From Leifsonia sp. C5G2 (lineage in GTDB: Bacteria; Actinomycetota; Actinomycetes; Actinomycetales; Microbacteriaceae), in the NCBI RefSeq assembly GCF_013359685.1, contig NZ_JABFMV010000006.1, positions 62,001 to 126,000 of the forward strand: 64,000 nt of DNA, read 5' to 3'. The notes beneath the pieces are model-generated. The model was not told the origin of the DNA, ran no database searches, and saw only the letters and a program-made list of their open reading frames with translations. Position 1 is the stretch's first letter. Each line of letters begins with the position of its first letter. Position numbers and translations under genes: made by a program. This document shows, one piece after another, positions 16,136 to 26,249 of the stretch.

Positions 16136-18175
16136 ATGGCCGACACCGCGAATCCGTTCTTCACCCCGAGCACGCTCCCCTACCAGCTGCCGCCGTTCGC
16201 CGAGATCCGCGACGAGCACTACCTCCCCGCGTTCGAGCGGGGCATGGAGGAGCAGCTGGCCGAGGTGGACGCGATCGTCCGCACCGAGGAGCCGGCCACC
16301 TTCGAGAACACGATGCTGCCGCTGGAGCGCTCCGGCCAGCTCCTGCAGCGCGTCGCCGAGGTGTTCTTCAACAAGAGCTCCTCCGACAGCACCGACTTCA
16401 CCAACGCGCTGGAGGAAGAAATCGCACCGCGGCTCGCCGCCCACCAGGACGCCATCCGGCTGAACCCCGCCCTCTCCGCACGCATCGCCGACCTGCACGC
16501 GCGGCTCGACGAGCTCGACCTCGACGCCGAGTCCCGCTACCTCGTCGAGCGCTATCACACCGAGTTCACGCTCGCCGGAGCCGGCCTCGACGACGCGGAC
16601 AAGGAGCGCCTGCGCGAGTACAACCAGCGCCTGTCGACCCTGACCACGCGGTTCGAGAAGAACCTGCTCGCCGACACGAACGAGCTCGCCGTCGTGTTCG
16701 ACACGGCCGAGGAGCTGGCCGGCCTCGGCGAGGGCGAGCTCTCCGCCGCCGCGCAGGCCGCCGCCGACCGCGGGCTCGACGGCAAGTACGTCGTCACCCT
16801 CGTCCTGCCGACCGGCCACCCCTGGCTGGCCGACCTCACCGACCGCACGTCGCGCGAGCGCATCATGACGGCCTCCCGCGCCCGTGGCACGCACGGCGGC
16901 GAGCACGACACGCGCGACCTGGTGCTGGAGATCACCCGCCTCCGGGCCGAGCGCGCGCGACTGCTCGGGTTCGACACCCATGCGGCCTATGTGACGGCCG
17001 ACCAGACCGCCCGCACCCCGGAGGCGGTGGCCGACATGCTCGGCCGCCTGGCGCCCGCCGCCGCGCGCAACGCACGCGCCGAGCAGGCCGACCTGCAGCG
17101 CCTGATGCCCGAAGGCCAGACGGTCGAGGCGTGGGACTGGGCGCACCTGACCTGCGCCGTGCGCGCCGAGAAGTTCGACGTCGACTTCGCCGCAATGCGG
17201 CCCTACTTCGAGGCCGAGCGCGTACTGCACGACGGCGTCTTCTACGCCGCGACCCGGCTCTACGGCATCACCTTCACCGAGCGTCCGGACCTCGTCGCGT
17301 ACCACCCAGACGCCCGCGTCTTCGAGGTGCGCAACGAGGACGGCTCCGAGCTCGGGCTCTACATCCTCGACCTGTACACGCGCGACTCCAAGCGCGGCGG
17401 CGCGTGGATGAACCCGCTGATCTCGCAGTCCGACCTGCTCGGCTACCCGACGGTCGTGGTCAACAACCTCAACGTGCCGAAGCCCGCCGCCGGCGAGCCG
17501 ACGCTGCTCACCTACGACGAGACCAACACGCTGTTCCACGAGTTCGGCCACGCCCTCCACGGCCTGTTCGCCCGGGTGACGTACCCGAAGTTCGCGGGCA
17601 CCAACGTCTTCCGCGACTTCGTCGAGTTCCCGAGCCAGGTCAACGAGATGTGGATGCTGTGGCCCGAGATCCTGGAGAACTACGCCGTCCACCACGTCAC
17701 GGCTGAGCGGATGCCGCAGGAGCTCGTCGACAAGCTGCACGCCGCCGAGTCGTTCAACGAGGGCTTCGCGACCAGCGAGTACCTCGCCGCGGCCCTCCTC
17801 GACCAGGAGTGGCACCGCATCGCGGCCGACGACACGGTCGACGACGTCGCCGCGTTCGAGGCCGCCGCGCTCGCTCGCGTGGGGCTCGACAACCCGGCCG
17901 TGCGGCCGCGCTACGCCAGCACATACTTCGCGCACACCTTCTCGGGCGGGTACGACGCCGGCTACTACTCCTACATCTGGAGCGAGGTGCTGGACGCGGA
18001 CACGGTCGAGTGGTTCCGCGAGAACGGCGGTCTGACGCGCGAGAACGGCGACCGCTTCCGGTCGCGGCTGCTCGGCGTCGGCGGCTCGAAGGACCCGCTG
18101 GAGGCCTACCGCGACTTCCGCGGGCGCGACGCGCAGCTCGAGCCGCTGCTGAAGCGCCGCGGCCTCGACCGCTGA
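16136..18175 (+). CDS. M3 family metallopeptidase (oligopeptidase A / peptidyl-dipeptidase Dcp-like)
   Basis: 679 residues, usual for the family. The zinc site is FHEFGHALHG near residue 467-476, with a downstream Glu in the NEMWMLWPEIL region acting as third ligand. It degrades short peptides in the cytoplasm; no signal peptide is present. The ATG lies 6 nt after TAGGCT (16124-16129), consistent with a leaderless transcript. It diverges from the ArsR-like gene but the candidate operator lies far from this promoter. Confidence 0.93.
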   Translation: MADTANPFFTPSTLPYQLPPFAEIRDEHYLPAFERGMEEQLAEVDAIVRTEEPATFENTMLPLERSGQLLQRVAEVFFNKSSSDSTDFTNALEEEIAPRLAAHQDAIRLNPALSARIADLHARLDELDLDAESRYLVERYHTEFTLAGAGLDDADKERLREYNQRLSTLTTRFEKNLLADTNELAVVFDTAEELAGLGEGELSAAAQAAADRGLDGKYVVTLVLPTGHPWLADLTDRTSRERIMTASRARGTHGGEHDTRDLVLEITRLRAERARLLGFDTHAAYVTADQTARTPEAVADMLGRLAPAAARNARAEQADLQRLMPEGQTVEAWDWAHLTCAVRAEKFDVDFAAMRPYFEAERVLHDGVFYAATRLYGITFTERPDLVAYHPDARVFEVRNEDGSELGLYILDLYTRDSKRGGAWMNPLISQSDLLGYPTVVVNNLNVPKPAAGEPTLLTYDETNTLFHEFGHALHGLFARVTYPKFAGTNVFRDFVEFPSQVNEMWMLWPEILENYAVHHVTAERMPQELVDKLHAAESFNEGFATSEYLAAALLDQEWHRIAADDTVDDVAAFEAAALARVGLDNPAVRPRYASTYFAHTFSGGYDAGYYSYIWSEVLDADTVEWFRENGGLTRENGDRFRSRLLGVGGSKDPLEAYRDFRGRDAQLEPLLKRRGLDR

Positions 18176-18274
18176 CGCGCTCCGCGCCCGCCTGCCCGGC
18201 GGGGTGAGGATCGAAGGCTAGCCGCCGCCGACCGCCGCGCCCTACTCTGAGCGCAACCGCGGGAGGGGGTCAGG

Positions 18275-19582
18275 ATGTCGTCGACCGGTCAACAGGAGCT
18301 GCCGGCGCCCACCGCACGCAGCCTCGCGCTGCTCAGCATCCCGGCCGTCGTCATCGGCGTGATCAGCGCGCTGACGCTGTGGGCGGTGGACGAGCTGGCC
18401 GGCCTGATCGAGGACGGCGTGTGGACGGCGCTCCCCCACGCCCTCGGCATCGACCCGTCCTCCGGCTGGTGGATCTTCCTCGTCCTGACGGTCACCGGCT
18501 TCGCGGTCGGGCTCACCGTGTGGCTGGTGCCCGGTCACGCGGGTCCCGACTCGGCCACCACGGAGCTCGTCGCCGCCCCGCTGCGCATCGGCGTGGTGCC
18601 GTCGCTGGCGCTGGCCGCCATCCTGGGACTCGCCGGCGGCGTGAGCCTGGGCCCGGAGAACCCGATCATCGCGATCAACATCAGCATCCTGGTCACCCTG
18701 GTCGGGAGGCTGTGGAAGGCGGTGCCCGCGCAGATCGTCATGCTCATGGCCGCCTCCGGGACGATCGGCGCCCTCTTCGGCACGCCGGTGGCCGCGGCGC
18801 TGGTCTTCACGGGCATCGTCGCGTCCGTGCGCGGCGGAGGCGCGCTCTGGGACAAGCTGTTCCTGCCGCTGGTGTCGGCGGCGGCCGGTTCGCTCACGAT
18901 GACGCTGCTCGCGCATCCGCACTTCGCCATCCCGATGCCCGCGTACACCACGATCACGGGCTGGGATCTGCTGGCGGCGCTCGTCATCGCCTCCGTCTCG
19001 ACCGCGATCGGCATCGCGGCGGCGGCGCTGTTCCCGCTGGTGCACCGGCTGTTCCACGCGCTGCGGCATCCACTGCTCATCACCCTCGCCGGCGGTATCG
19101 TGCTCGGCCTCGTGGGGGCGATCGGCGGCCCGATCACCCTGTTCAAGGGGCTGCAGCAGATGGGCGAGCTGGTGCAGGACCGCGCCGACTACTCGCCCGG
19201 TCAGCTGGCGCTGATCACGGCGGTGAAGTTCGTCGCGCTGCTCGTCGCCGCGAGCGCGGGGTTCCGCGGCGGCCGCGTGTTCCCGTCGGTCTTCATCGGC
19301 GCGGCTCTCGGCACGCTCGCCGCGGCGCTGGTGCCCGGCATCCCCGTGCAGGTCGCGGTCGCGTCCGCCGTGCTCGGCATCACGCTCGCGGTCACGCGGG
19401 ACGGCTGGATCGCCATTTTCGTCGGGGTAGCGGTCACCGCGAACCTGCTAGTGCTGCCCATCCTGTGCCTCGCCGTGCTTCCGGCGTGGCTCATGGTGAC
19501 CCGGGCGCCGGAGATGCTGATCACGCCGGCGCCGTCGGTTACGCCGACTTCTCCTCGCGCCGCGGGCGGTGCGGGACGATAG
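18275..19582 (+). CDS. yfeO: ClC-fold ion transport protein of the YfeO type
   Basis: 435 residues, about 10-11 membrane segments. It matches the E. coli YfeO pattern: [49 protein letters not shown] and [14 protein letters not shown]. In ClC exchangers the gating Glu precedes the GP of the GREGP motif; here that position is Leu (SLGP), so it should not be assumed to be a Cl-/H+ exchanger. The transported ion is unknown. A GGGAGGGGGTCAGG precedes the ATG. The 3' end overlaps the clpX 3' end by 44 bp. Confidence 0.85.
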   Translation: MSSTGQQELPAPTARSLALLSIPAVVIGVISALTLWAVDELAGLIEDGVWTALPHALGIDPSSGWWIFLVLTVTGFAVGLTVWLVPGHAGPDSATTELVAAPLRIGVVPSLALAAILGLAGGVSLGPENPIIAINISILVTLVGRLWKAVPAQIVMLMAASGTIGALFGTPVAAALVFTGIVASVRGGGALWDKLFLPLVSAAAGSLTMTLLAHPHFAIPMPAYTTITGWDLLAALVIASVSTAIGIAAAALFPLVHRLFHALRHPLLITLAGGIVLGLVGAIGGPITLFKGLQQMGELVQDRADYSPGQLALITAVKFVALLVAASAGFRGGRVFPSVFIGAALGTLAAALVPGIPVQVAVASAVLGITLAVTRDGWIAIFVGVAVTANLLVLPILCLAVLPAWLMVTRAPEMLITPAPSVTPTSPRAAGGAGR

Positions 19583-20813
19583 TCGGCGCCGCGTTCTCGA
19601 GCACGGCCTCCTTGGTGACGACCACACGTGCGACTTCGGAGCTGGACGGCACCTCGAACATGATCGGGCCGAGCACCTCCTCCATGATCGCGCGCAGGCC
19701 ACGGGCGCCGGTCTTGCGCAGCACCGCGAGGTCGGCGATCGCCTCGAGGGCGGCGTGGTCGAACTCCAGCTGCACGCCGTCGAGCTCGAACATGCGCTGA
19801 TACTGGCGCACCAGCGCGTTCTTCGGCTCGGTCAGGATCTGCATCAGAGCGTCCTGGTCGAGCGGCGTGACCGTGGTGACGACGGGAAGCCGGCCGATGA
19901 ACTCGGGGATCAGACCGAACTTGTGCAGGTCTTCCGGCAGCACCTCGCTGAAGAGGTTGATGTCGTCGCCCTTCGAGTGCAGCGGGGCGCCGAAGCCGAT
20001 GCCCTTCTTGCCCGCACGGGAGGAGATGATCTCCTCCAGCCCGGCGAAGGCGCCGGCCACGATGAACAGCACGTTCGTCGTGTCGATCTGGATGAACTCC
20101 TGGTGCGGGTGCTTGCGTCCGCCCTGCGGCGGGACCGAGGCGACCGTGCCCTCCAGGATCTTGAGCAGAGCCTGCTGCACACCCTCGCCCGACACGTCGC
20201 GCGTGATCGACGGGTTCTCGGCCTTGCGGGCGATCTTGTCGACCTCGTCGATGTAGATGATGCCCGTCTCGGCCCGCTTGACGTCGTAGTCGGCGGCCTG
20301 GATGAGCTTCAGCAGGATGTTCTCGACGTCTTCGCCGACGTAGCCGGCCTCGGTCAGCGCGGTCGCGTCGGCGACGGCGAACGGCACGTTGAGGCGGCGG
20401 GCCAGGGTCTGCGCGAGGTAGGTCTTGCCGCAGCCGGTCGGGCCGATGAGCAGGATGTTCGACTTCGCGATCTCGACATCGTCGATGGTGTCAGCCGAGG
20501 TGATGGACTGCTTGGCGCGGACCCGCTTGTAGTGGTTGTACACCGCGACGGCCAGGGAGCGCTTCGCCTGCTCCTGCCCGATCACGTACTCCTCAAGGAA
20601 CCCGAAGATCTCCTTGGGCTTCGGCAGGTCGAACTCGCTCGACGCCTCCTCGCCCGCCTCGGCGAGTCGCTCCTCGATGATCTCGTTGCAGAGCTCGACG
20701 CACTCGTCGCAGATGTACACGCCAGGACCGGCGATGAGCTGCTGGACCTGCTTCTGACTCTTGCCACAGAAGGAACACTTGAGCAGATCGGCGCTTTCCC
20801 CGATGCGTGCCAT
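19539..20813 (-). CDS. clpX: ATP-dependent Clp protease ATP-binding subunit ClpX
   Basis: 424 residues. The N-terminal zinc-binding domain has Cys13, Cys16, Cys35 and Cys38. The AAA+ module has Walker A GPTGCGKT near residue 120, Walker [11 protein letters not shown], and the RKTGARGLR sensor-2 region. It unfolds substrates and feeds them to ClpP1P2. A strong GAAGGAGGGGGAGGG precedes the start; a TAGGCT at plus-strand 20848-20853 region is a plausible -10. Its last 44 bp overlap the convergent yfeO gene. Confidence 0.97.
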   Translation of the reverse strand: MARIGESADLLKCSFCGKSQKQVQQLIAGPGVYICDECVELCNEIIEERLAEAGEEASSEFDLPKPKEIFGFLEEYVIGQEQAKRSLAVAVYNHYKRVRAKQSITSADTIDDVEIAKSNILLIGPTGCGKTYLAQTLARRLNVPFAVADATALTEAGYVGEDVENILLKLIQAADYDVKRAETGIIYIDEVDKIARKAENPSITRDVSGEGVQQALLKILEGTVASVPPQGGRKHPHQEFIQIDTTNVLFIVAGAFAGLEEIISSRAGKKGIGFGAPLHSKGDDINLFSEVLPEDLHKFGLIPEFIGRLPVVTTVTPLDQDALMQILTEPKNALVRQYQRMFELDGVQLEFDHAALEAIADLAVLRKTGARGLRAIMEEVLGPIMFEVPSSSEVARVVVTKEAVLENAAPTIVPHRPRREEKSA

Positions 20814-20911
20814 CCCTCCCCCTCCTTCTTCGGGTGTCTTCCGTCGAGCCTAACCCGTGATACCGACATTGGCGCGCATGTCGGCCGTTTTGCTTCACAC
20901 GGCGGTTCTGC

Positions 20912-21658
20912 TCACAGCAGATGACGGAAGTACCGCTCCGGAGCGTCGAGGAACGAGCGCCAGTGCCGGACGATCTCCAGCTCCTCCCAAGTGGTCTCGC
21001 GGATGCCCCACTCCCCCAGTTCGAGCAGGTGCGCCCCGGGCAGGGCGGCCAGGATCGGCGAGTGCGTCGCGCACAGCACCTGCGTGCCGCGCTGGGTCAT
21101 CACGTCCAGGTTCGCCAACCACGTCAGGGTGGACTGGAACGACAGCGCGGCCTCCGGCTCGTCGAGGCAGACGAGCCCGGCGACGAACTGCGGGTGGTTG
21201 AGCTTGTCCGCCAGCAGGGCGTTGAACGACTCGCCGTGGCTCATCTCGTGCAGCAGCGGATCCGCCGGTCCCCGCACCGACTCTGCGTAGCTGTAGTAGC
21301 CGTGCATGGTCTCCGCGCGCAGGAAGAAGCCCCAGCGCGGCGCCCACGGCGCCCGCTCCAGCAGCAGCCACTCGGCGAGCGGCGACTCGGTGGGACGGGT
21401 GACGTGCCTGCCCTGGTTGCTGCCGCCCTCCGGCGGCAGCCCGTAGGCGGCGGCGACCGCCTCCACGATCGTCGACTTGCCCGCGCCGTTCTCGCCGACG
21501 AGCATCGTCACGCCGGCCGGCAGGTCGAGTCCCTCCTGCAGCAGCTGGCGCACGGCGGGGATGTCGGCCGGCCAGCGGTCCGGGTCGTAGCCTGCGCTCG
21601 GCGACCTCCGGATACGACGAACGGGACGGTCGTCGAAGCGACCGTCCCGTTCCGTCAT
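20912..21658 (-). CDS. AAA family ATPase (RecF/ABC-type fold)
   Basis: 248 residues. Walker A GENGAGKST at residues 55-63, a signature-like FNALLADKL segment, Walker B LVCLDEPEAAL and an H-loop-like LCATHSPIL. The layout is that of compact ABC-type ATPases without a transmembrane partner. The function is unknown. It lies between clpP2 and clpX, where most actinobacteria have no gene. TAGCCT lies 7 nt before its ATG (plus-strand 21666-21671), so it probably has its own leaderless promoter. Confidence 0.85.
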   Translation of the reverse strand: MTERDGRFDDRPVRRIRRSPSAGYDPDRWPADIPAVRQLLQEGLDLPAGVTMLVGENGAGKSTIVEAVAAAYGLPPEGGSNQGRHVTRPTESPLAEWLLLERAPWAPRWGFFLRAETMHGYYSYAESVRGPADPLLHEMSHGESFNALLADKLNHPQFVAGLVCLDEPEAALSFQSTLTWLANLDVMTQRGTQVLCATHSPILAALPGAHLLELGEWGIRETTWEELEIVRHWRSFLDAPERYFRHLL

Positions 21659-21671
21659 GGAGCGAAGGCTA

Positions 21672-22358
21672 CTACTTCACCAGCGCGGGGAGCGTCTTGC
21701 GGCTCGTCAGCACCTGGTCGATGAGGCCGTACTCGAGGGCCTCCTGGGCGCCGAGGATCTTGTCGCGGTCGATGTCCTTGTTGACCTGCTCCACCGAGCG
21801 CTTGGAGTGCTTCGACAGCGTCTCCTCCAGCCAGGTGCGCATGCGCATGATCTCGTTCGCCTGGATCTCGATGTCGGACGCCTGCCCCTGACCGGCCTCG
21901 CCGACGGCGGGCTGGTGGATGAGGATGCGGGCGTTCGGCAGCGCGAGGCGCTTGCCCGGCGTCCCGGCGGCGGTGAGCACCGCGGCGGCCGACGCGGCCT
22001 GGCCGAGAACGACCGTCTGGATCTGCGGGCGGATGTACTGCATCGTGTCGTAGATCGCCGTCATCGCGGTGAACGAGCCACCGGGCGAGTTGATGTACAT
22101 GACGATGTCGCGGTCCGGGTCCTGGCTCTCGAGCACGAGGAGCTGGGCCATGATGTCGTCGGCCGACGCGTCGTCGACCTGCACGCCGAGGAAGATGATG
22201 CGGTCCTCGAAGAGCTTCGCGTACGGGTCCTGGCGCTTGTAGCCGTAGGCCGTGCGCTCCTCGAAGCTGGGGAGGATGTAGCGGGAGCCGGGCGCCTGGA
22301 TGCCGCCGAACGCCTGACCGCCGATTCCGGCGGATCCGCCGAGCATGGGGGTGTTCAT
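21672..22358 (-). CDS. clpP2: ATP-dependent Clp protease proteolytic subunit ClpP2
   Basis: 228 residues. Catalytic Ser123 in GQAASAAAVL, His148 in ARILIHQP, and the Asp in the DIDRD segment are present. It has a longer N-terminus (~40 residues) than the companion ClpP, typical of actinobacterial ClpP2. It forms the mixed ClpP1P2 barrel used by ClpX and ClpC. It follows clpP1 by 27 nt and is cotranscribed with it. Confidence 0.95.
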   Translation of the reverse strand: MNTPMLGGSAGIGGQAFGGIQAPGSRYILPSFEERTAYGYKRQDPYAKLFEDRIIFLGVQVDDASADDIMAQLLVLESQDPDRDIVMYINSPGGSFTAMTAIYDTMQYIRPQIQTVVLGQAASAAAVLTAAGTPGKRLALPNARILIHQPAVGEAGQGQASDIEIQANEIMRMRTWLEETLSKHSKRSVEQVNKDIDRDKILGAQEALEYGLIDQVLTSRKTLPALVK

Positions 22359-22385
22359 ACTGTTTTCCTTATCCTTCAGGCGTCG

Positions 22386-22979
22386 TCAGTTCTTGTCCGG
22401 CTCGGTGCCGCCGCCGCCTGCGACGTCGAGGGCCGACTCGCGGATGTGGTCGACGAAGCCGTACTCGAGGGCCTCCTGAGCGGAGAACCAGCGGTCGCGG
22501 TCGCCGTCGGCGTTGACCTGCTCGACCGTCTTGCCGGTCGCATCGGCGGTGATCTGCGCCAGACGGTTCTTCATGTCGATGATGAGCTGCGCCTGCGTCT
22601 GGATGTCGCTCGCCGTGCCGCCGAATCCACCGTGCGGCTGGTGCAGCAGCACGCGCGCGTTCGGCGTGATGTAGCGCTTGCCCTTGGTGCCCGCGGTGAG
22701 CAGCAGCTGGCCCATCGACGCGGCCATGCCGATGCCGACGGTGACGATGTCGTTCGGGACGAACTGCATCGTGTCGTAGATCGCCATGCCGGCCGTGATC
22801 GAGCCGCCCGGGGAGTTGATGTAGAGGTAGATGTCCCGCTTCGGGTCCTCCGCAGCGAGGAGCAGCAGCTTCGCGGCGATCTCGTTCGCGTTCTCGTCCC
22901 GCACCTCGGAGCCGAGCCAGATGATCCGGTCCTTCAGCAGTCGGTCGAATACGTTGGGCTGGATACCCATGTCGGCCAT
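22386..22979 (-). CDS. clpP1: ATP-dependent Clp protease proteolytic subunit ClpP1
   Basis: 197 residues from the chosen start. Ser88 (GMAASMGQ), His113 (VLLHQPHGG) and the DGDRD segment supply the catalytic triad. The ATG at 22979 is preferred over one at 23009 because GGAG lies about 8 nt upstream of the former and nothing suitable precedes the latter. It is paired with clpP2 downstream and follows the TPR gene by about 90 nt. Confidence 0.95.
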   Translation of the reverse strand: MADMGIQPNVFDRLLKDRIIWLGSEVRDENANEIAAKLLLLAAEDPKRDIYLYINSPGGSITAGMAIYDTMQFVPNDIVTVGIGMAASMGQLLLTAGTKGKRYITPNARVLLHQPHGGFGGTASDIQTQAQLIIDMKNRLAQITADATGKTVEQVNADGDRDRWFSAQEALEYGFVDHIRESALDVAGGGGTEPDKN

Positions 22980-23070
22980 GTTCGCTCCATTTCCTTTGTC
23001 GCTTGGCATCGAATCTATCGGAGCGTGAGGCGCATTTCGGTGCTGTTCGCCCTGGGCAGAGCAGGGGCCG

Positions 23071-23559
23071 TCAGTCGTCGTCGAGCGCGGCGGCGTACGC
23101 CGTCACGGCGCGGCCGTAGCGGAGCAGGTGCGGGGCGAGGGCGCCGAGCGCCTCGCGCAGCGCGTCGGCCCGCATCCCGTCGTCGAAGAGCGCCAGCGCG
23201 GCGAACGCCCGGGCGGCGTCGGCGAGGGGATGCTCGGGCTCGGCGAGCAGGAAGTCGCGCAGCAGCGCGAGCGCCTCGGCCGGCCGGTCGAGGTTGCGCA
23301 GGGTGCTCGCCAGCTGCACGATCGCCTGCCCGCGGTACGGCTCGGCGAGCCCGTGCGCGAGCGCCGCGCGGTAGAACGGCTCGGCGTCGGCCTCGCGGCC
23401 GGCGAAGTCGCGGGCGCTCGCGGCCTCGAACAGCGCCTCCGGGTCGTCCGCCGGACGTTCCGCCACGAGCGCGTCGATCGCGGCGAGCGTCGCGTCCTCG
23501 TTCGTGTCGTCGGCGTCCGTCCACACGGCATCCACCCGCTCCCGCCAGTCGTCGCTCAT
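23071..23559 (-). CDS. Tetratricopeptide-repeat-like cytoplasmic protein
   Basis: 162 residues, helical and Ala-rich, with repeating helix-turn-helix units ([23 protein letters not shown], then [21 protein letters not shown]) that resemble TPR motifs. No catalytic site is visible. It lies between tig and clpP1 and may be a protein-interaction module, but its role is unknown. GGAG precedes the ATG at a normal distance. Confidence 0.78.
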   Translation of the reverse strand: MSDDWRERVDAVWTDADDTNEDATLAAIDALVAERPADDPEALFEAASARDFAGREADAEPFYRAALAHGLAEPYRGQAIVQLASTLRNLDRPAEALALLRDFLLAEPEHPLADAARAFAALALFDDGMRADALREALGALAPHLLRYGRAVTAYAAALDDD

Positions 23560-23592
23560 CCGCGCTCCTCCGCTCGTGGGCGGTCGCCTACA

Positions 23593-23640
23593 TGACACGA
23601 CACGCCGCCTCGTAACAGTACGAGACGGCGTGTCGTGTCA
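23593..23640. repeat. Intergenic inverted repeat, ACACGCCG family, copy 2
   Basis: TGACACGACACGCCG plus CTCGT on one side pair with ACGAG plus CGGCGTGTCGTGTCA on the other, with one mismatch and a 6-nt loop. It is the most perfect member of the family. It lies between the co-directional tig and TPR genes, just downstream of tig, and would form a strong RNA hairpin at the tig 3' end. Confidence 0.8.
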
Positions 23641-23654
23641 ACCAGAGGGGCGAC

Positions 23655-25055
23655 TTACTTGTCGTCGGCCTTCTTCTTGGTGGAGCGCTTCTTGGGCTTG
23701 TCCTCGGCGGCGGGGGCGGCCTCGGCGGCTTCGCCGGCCTCGGCGGGGGCCTCGTCGGCGGGCGCCTCGTCCTCGGTGTCGGGGAGGGCGGTGAACTCGG
23801 CCAGGTCGACGGGCTTGCCGTCGGTGTCGACGACCTTCACCTTGCCGAGGATGATCGCGAGTGCCTTGTTGCGGGCGACCTCGCCGACCATCGACGGGAT
23901 CTGGCCGTTCTCGCTGAGGATCTTGACGAACTCGTTCGGGTCCATGCCGTACTGGCCGGCGCCCTGGATGAGGTACTGGGTGAGCTCGTCCTGGCTGACC
24001 TTGATGTCCTCGTTCTGCGCGACCTCGTCGAGGAGGATCTGCGTCTTGAACGTCTTCTCGCTGGACTCCTTCACCTCGGCGCGGTGCACGTCGTCCTCGA
24101 GGCGGTTCTCCTGCTCCAGGTGGCGGTGGACCTCGTCCTCCACCAGCTGCTCCGGGACCGGGATCTCGACGAGCTCGAGGAGCTTGTCGACCAGCTGGTC
24201 GCGCGCGGCCGTGCCCTGGCCGAACACCTTGGCGCGCTCGACCTGCGTGCGCAGGCTCTGGCGCAGCTCGCCGATGGTGTCGAACTCGCTGGCGATCTGG
24301 GCGAAGTCGTCGTCGGCCTCCGGGAGCTCGCGCTCCTTGACGGCGTTCAGCGTGACGGTGATCTGCGCGTTCTCGCCCTCGTGGTCGCCGCCCATGAGCG
24401 GGGCCTCGAAGGTGGTGGTCTCGCCGGCGGTGAGGGTGTCGAGCGCCTCGTCGATGCCCTCGATGAGCTCGCCGGAGCCGATCTCGTACGAGATGTTGGC
24501 GGCGGTGTCGACCTCTTCTCCGCCGATCTCGGCGGTCAGGTCGATCTGCGCGAAGTCACCGGTCTTGGCCGGGCGGTCCACCGTGACGAGGGTGCCGAAG
24601 CGGCTGCGGAGGCGGTCCAGCTCCTCCTCGACGTCATCCACGCCCACCTCGGCCTTGTCGACCGTGATGGTGATGTCGTCGAAGTCCGGCAGGGTCACCT
24701 CGGGGCGGACGTCCACCTCGATGGTGAGCAGCAGGTCGCCGGAGAAGTCCTTCTCGTTCGGCCACTCGGTGATGTCCGCCTCCGGGCGGCCGAGCGGACG
24801 GACGTCGTTCTCCTCGATGGCACGGCGGTAGAACCCGTCGAGACCCTCGTTGACCGCGTGCTCCAGGACGGCGGCCTTGCCGACCCGCTGGTCGATGATG
24901 GGCGGCGGCACCTTGCCCTTGCGGAAACCGGGGATGGTCACCTGCTCGGCGATGTGCTCGTACGCGTGGGTGATGGAAGGCTTCAGCTCCTCCGGCGTCA
25001 CCGAGATGGTGAGCTTGGTGCGGGTGGGGCTGAGCTTCTCGACCGTGGTCTTCAC
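23655..25055 (-). CDS. tig: Trigger factor, ribosome-associated chaperone
   Basis: 466 residues. The N-terminal ribosome-binding domain includes the GFRKGKVPP signature near residues 44-52. The FKBP-type peptidyl-prolyl isomerase domain spans roughly 160-245, followed by the helical C-terminal domain. An acidic then Lys-rich tail ([14 protein letters not shown]) is typical of actinobacteria. It folds nascent chains at the ribosome. It opens the quality-control block that continues with clpP1P2 and clpX. Confidence 0.96.
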   Translation of the reverse strand: MKTTVEKLSPTRTKLTISVTPEELKPSITHAYEHIAEQVTIPGFRKGKVPPPIIDQRVGKAAVLEHAVNEGLDGFYRRAIEENDVRPLGRPEADITEWPNEKDFSGDLLLTIEVDVRPEVTLPDFDDITITVDKAEVGVDDVEEELDRLRSRFGTLVTVDRPAKTGDFAQIDLTAEIGGEEVDTAANISYEIGSGELIEGIDEALDTLTAGETTTFEAPLMGGDHEGENAQITVTLNAVKERELPEADDDFAQIASEFDTIGELRQSLRTQVERAKVFGQGTAARDQLVDKLLELVEIPVPEQLVEDEVHRHLEQENRLEDDVHRAEVKESSEKTFKTQILLDEVAQNEDIKVSQDELTQYLIQGAGQYGMDPNEFVKILSENGQIPSMVGEVARNKALAIILGKVKVVDTDGKPVDLAEFTALPDTEDEAPADEAPAEAGEAAEAAPAAEDKPKKRSTKKKADDK

Positions 25056-25116
25056 GATGTCTGGGTTCTCCTGAATGATCGAACGATGGTCTTCTCGGAA
25101 GGAACGAGGTCCTCGT

Positions 25117-25190
25117 CGGGGCGACAGGATTCGAACCTGCGACCTCCCGCTCCCAAAGCGGGCGCTCTAGCCAAGCTGAGCTACGCCCCG
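25117..25190 (-). tRNA. tRNA-Pro (TGG anticodon)
   Basis: A 74-nt cloverleaf with acceptor arms CGGGGCG/CGCCCCG. The anticodon stem CCCGC/GCGGG encloses TTTGGGA, giving anticodon TGG. The T arm contains GGTTCGAATCC. CCA is not encoded. It lies upstream of tig on the same strand. Confidence 0.95.
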
Positions 25191-25319
25191 GCTTGCGGCG
25201 CGAAAGACCGCCACCGAGTCTACTGCACGCGGCAAGGGACGCGGCACGGTGCGACCGTGTACTACGATGGTCTCCGGCCGCCGAGCAGCGCGGCCGCGGC
25301 GCCGCCTCCGCGGCGCTCC

Positions 25320-25390
25320 GGGGATGTAGCTCAATGGTAGAGCCTCAGTCTTCCAAACTGATTACGCGGGTTCGATTCCCGTCATCCCCT
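25320..25390 (+). tRNA. tRNA-Gly (TCC anticodon)
   Basis: A 71-nt cloverleaf: acceptor GGGGATG/CATCCCC with discriminator T, anticodon loop TTCCAAA (anticodon TCC) and T arm GGGTTCGATTCCC. CCA is not encoded. It diverges from the tRNA-Pro gene across about 130 nt, where TACGAT near 25264 could be its -10. Confidence 0.95.
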
Positions 25391-25416
25391 CCGTTTCCCT
25401 CGCTCCGGCGTCTTCC

Positions 25417-25486
25417 GCGACTGGCCCCGTTCGTCACAATTGCACCCGCTCGCCCCGCCGCAGACGTGACGCGGGGCCGCAGTCGC
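25417..25486. repeat. Intergenic inverted repeat, GCGACTGCGG family, copy 2
   Basis: The right half (CCGCAGACGTGACG, then GGGGCCGCAGTCGC) is almost identical to that of copy 1 at 7744-7815. The left half GCGACTGGCCCCG and CGTCAC is shorter and imperfect, so this looks like a decayed copy. It lies between tRNA-Gly and the following plus-strand gene. Confidence 0.6.
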
Positions 25487-25523
25487 TGGTGCCAGCGGCC
25501 GCCGCACGAGCCACAATGGCCGC

Positions 25524-26228
25524 ATGGCGCCCCAATCCCCGCCGGACGACGCGCCCGGGCCCGCGCCCGACCCGCCGCCCGAGCACCTCACCGACGCGCA
25601 GCGCAGCCTGCGCGCGCAGTTGCTCGCGACCGAGCACTGGAGCCTGCTCGCGTCGCGCAGCACCACGCAGAGCGAGGTGCTGACGCGGATCGCGATCTTC
25701 CTGACGCTGGTGTCGGCGGGGCTGGTGACGCTCGGGTTCATCGGGCAGGCGAGCGGGTTCCACGGGTGGTTCGGGATCGCGGCGCTCGGCGTGCTGCTCG
25801 TGCTCGCGCTGCTCGGGCTGATCACGATGGTGCGGGTGTTCAACACCTCCGACGAGGACATGATGTACGTCGTCGCCATGAACCGGCTGCGGGCGGCGTA
25901 CCTCGATCTCGATCCGGGGCTCGGGCGGTACCTCTACGCGTCGGCCAACGACGACGAGGAGGGCATCCGCACGACGTACCACTTCTTCTACGAGCGGGGC
26001 GCGAGTCCGGTGCTGGGCAGCTCCATGATGCTGATCGCGGTGGTGGAGTCGATCGTGCTCGGGTTGCTCGTGGGTAGCGCCACCGCGGCGCTCGGGGCGG
26101 CACCGGCCGTCGCGATCGTCGTCGGGGTGGTCGTCGCCGTGGTCGCCGTCGTGCTGGCGATGCTGTGGGGCTTCTCGATCTACCGGCGGGCCGTCGCGTC
26201 GCTGCGGCCGGTCAACCCGAGCCGCTGA
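25524..26228 (+). CDS. Hypothetical membrane protein
   Basis: 234 residues. Two membrane segments near residues 55-105 and two near 175-215 flank a soluble middle part (TSDEDMMYVVAMNRLRAAYLDL). There is a Pro/Ala-rich N-terminus and no signal peptide. I do not recognise the family. CACAAT lies 6 nt before the ATG, consistent with a leaderless transcript. Confidence 0.75.
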   Translation: MAPQSPPDDAPGPAPDPPPEHLTDAQRSLRAQLLATEHWSLLASRSTTQSEVLTRIAIFLTLVSAGLVTLGFIGQASGFHGWFGIAALGVLLVLALLGLITMVRVFNTSDEDMMYVVAMNRLRAAYLDLDPGLGRYLYASANDDEEGIRTTYHFFYERGASPVLGSSMMLIAVVESIVLGLLVGSATAALGAAPAVAIVVGVVVAVVAVVLAMLWGFSIYRRAVASLRPVNPSR

Positions 26229-26249
26229 CGCCGACCGCCGCCGCGGCCG

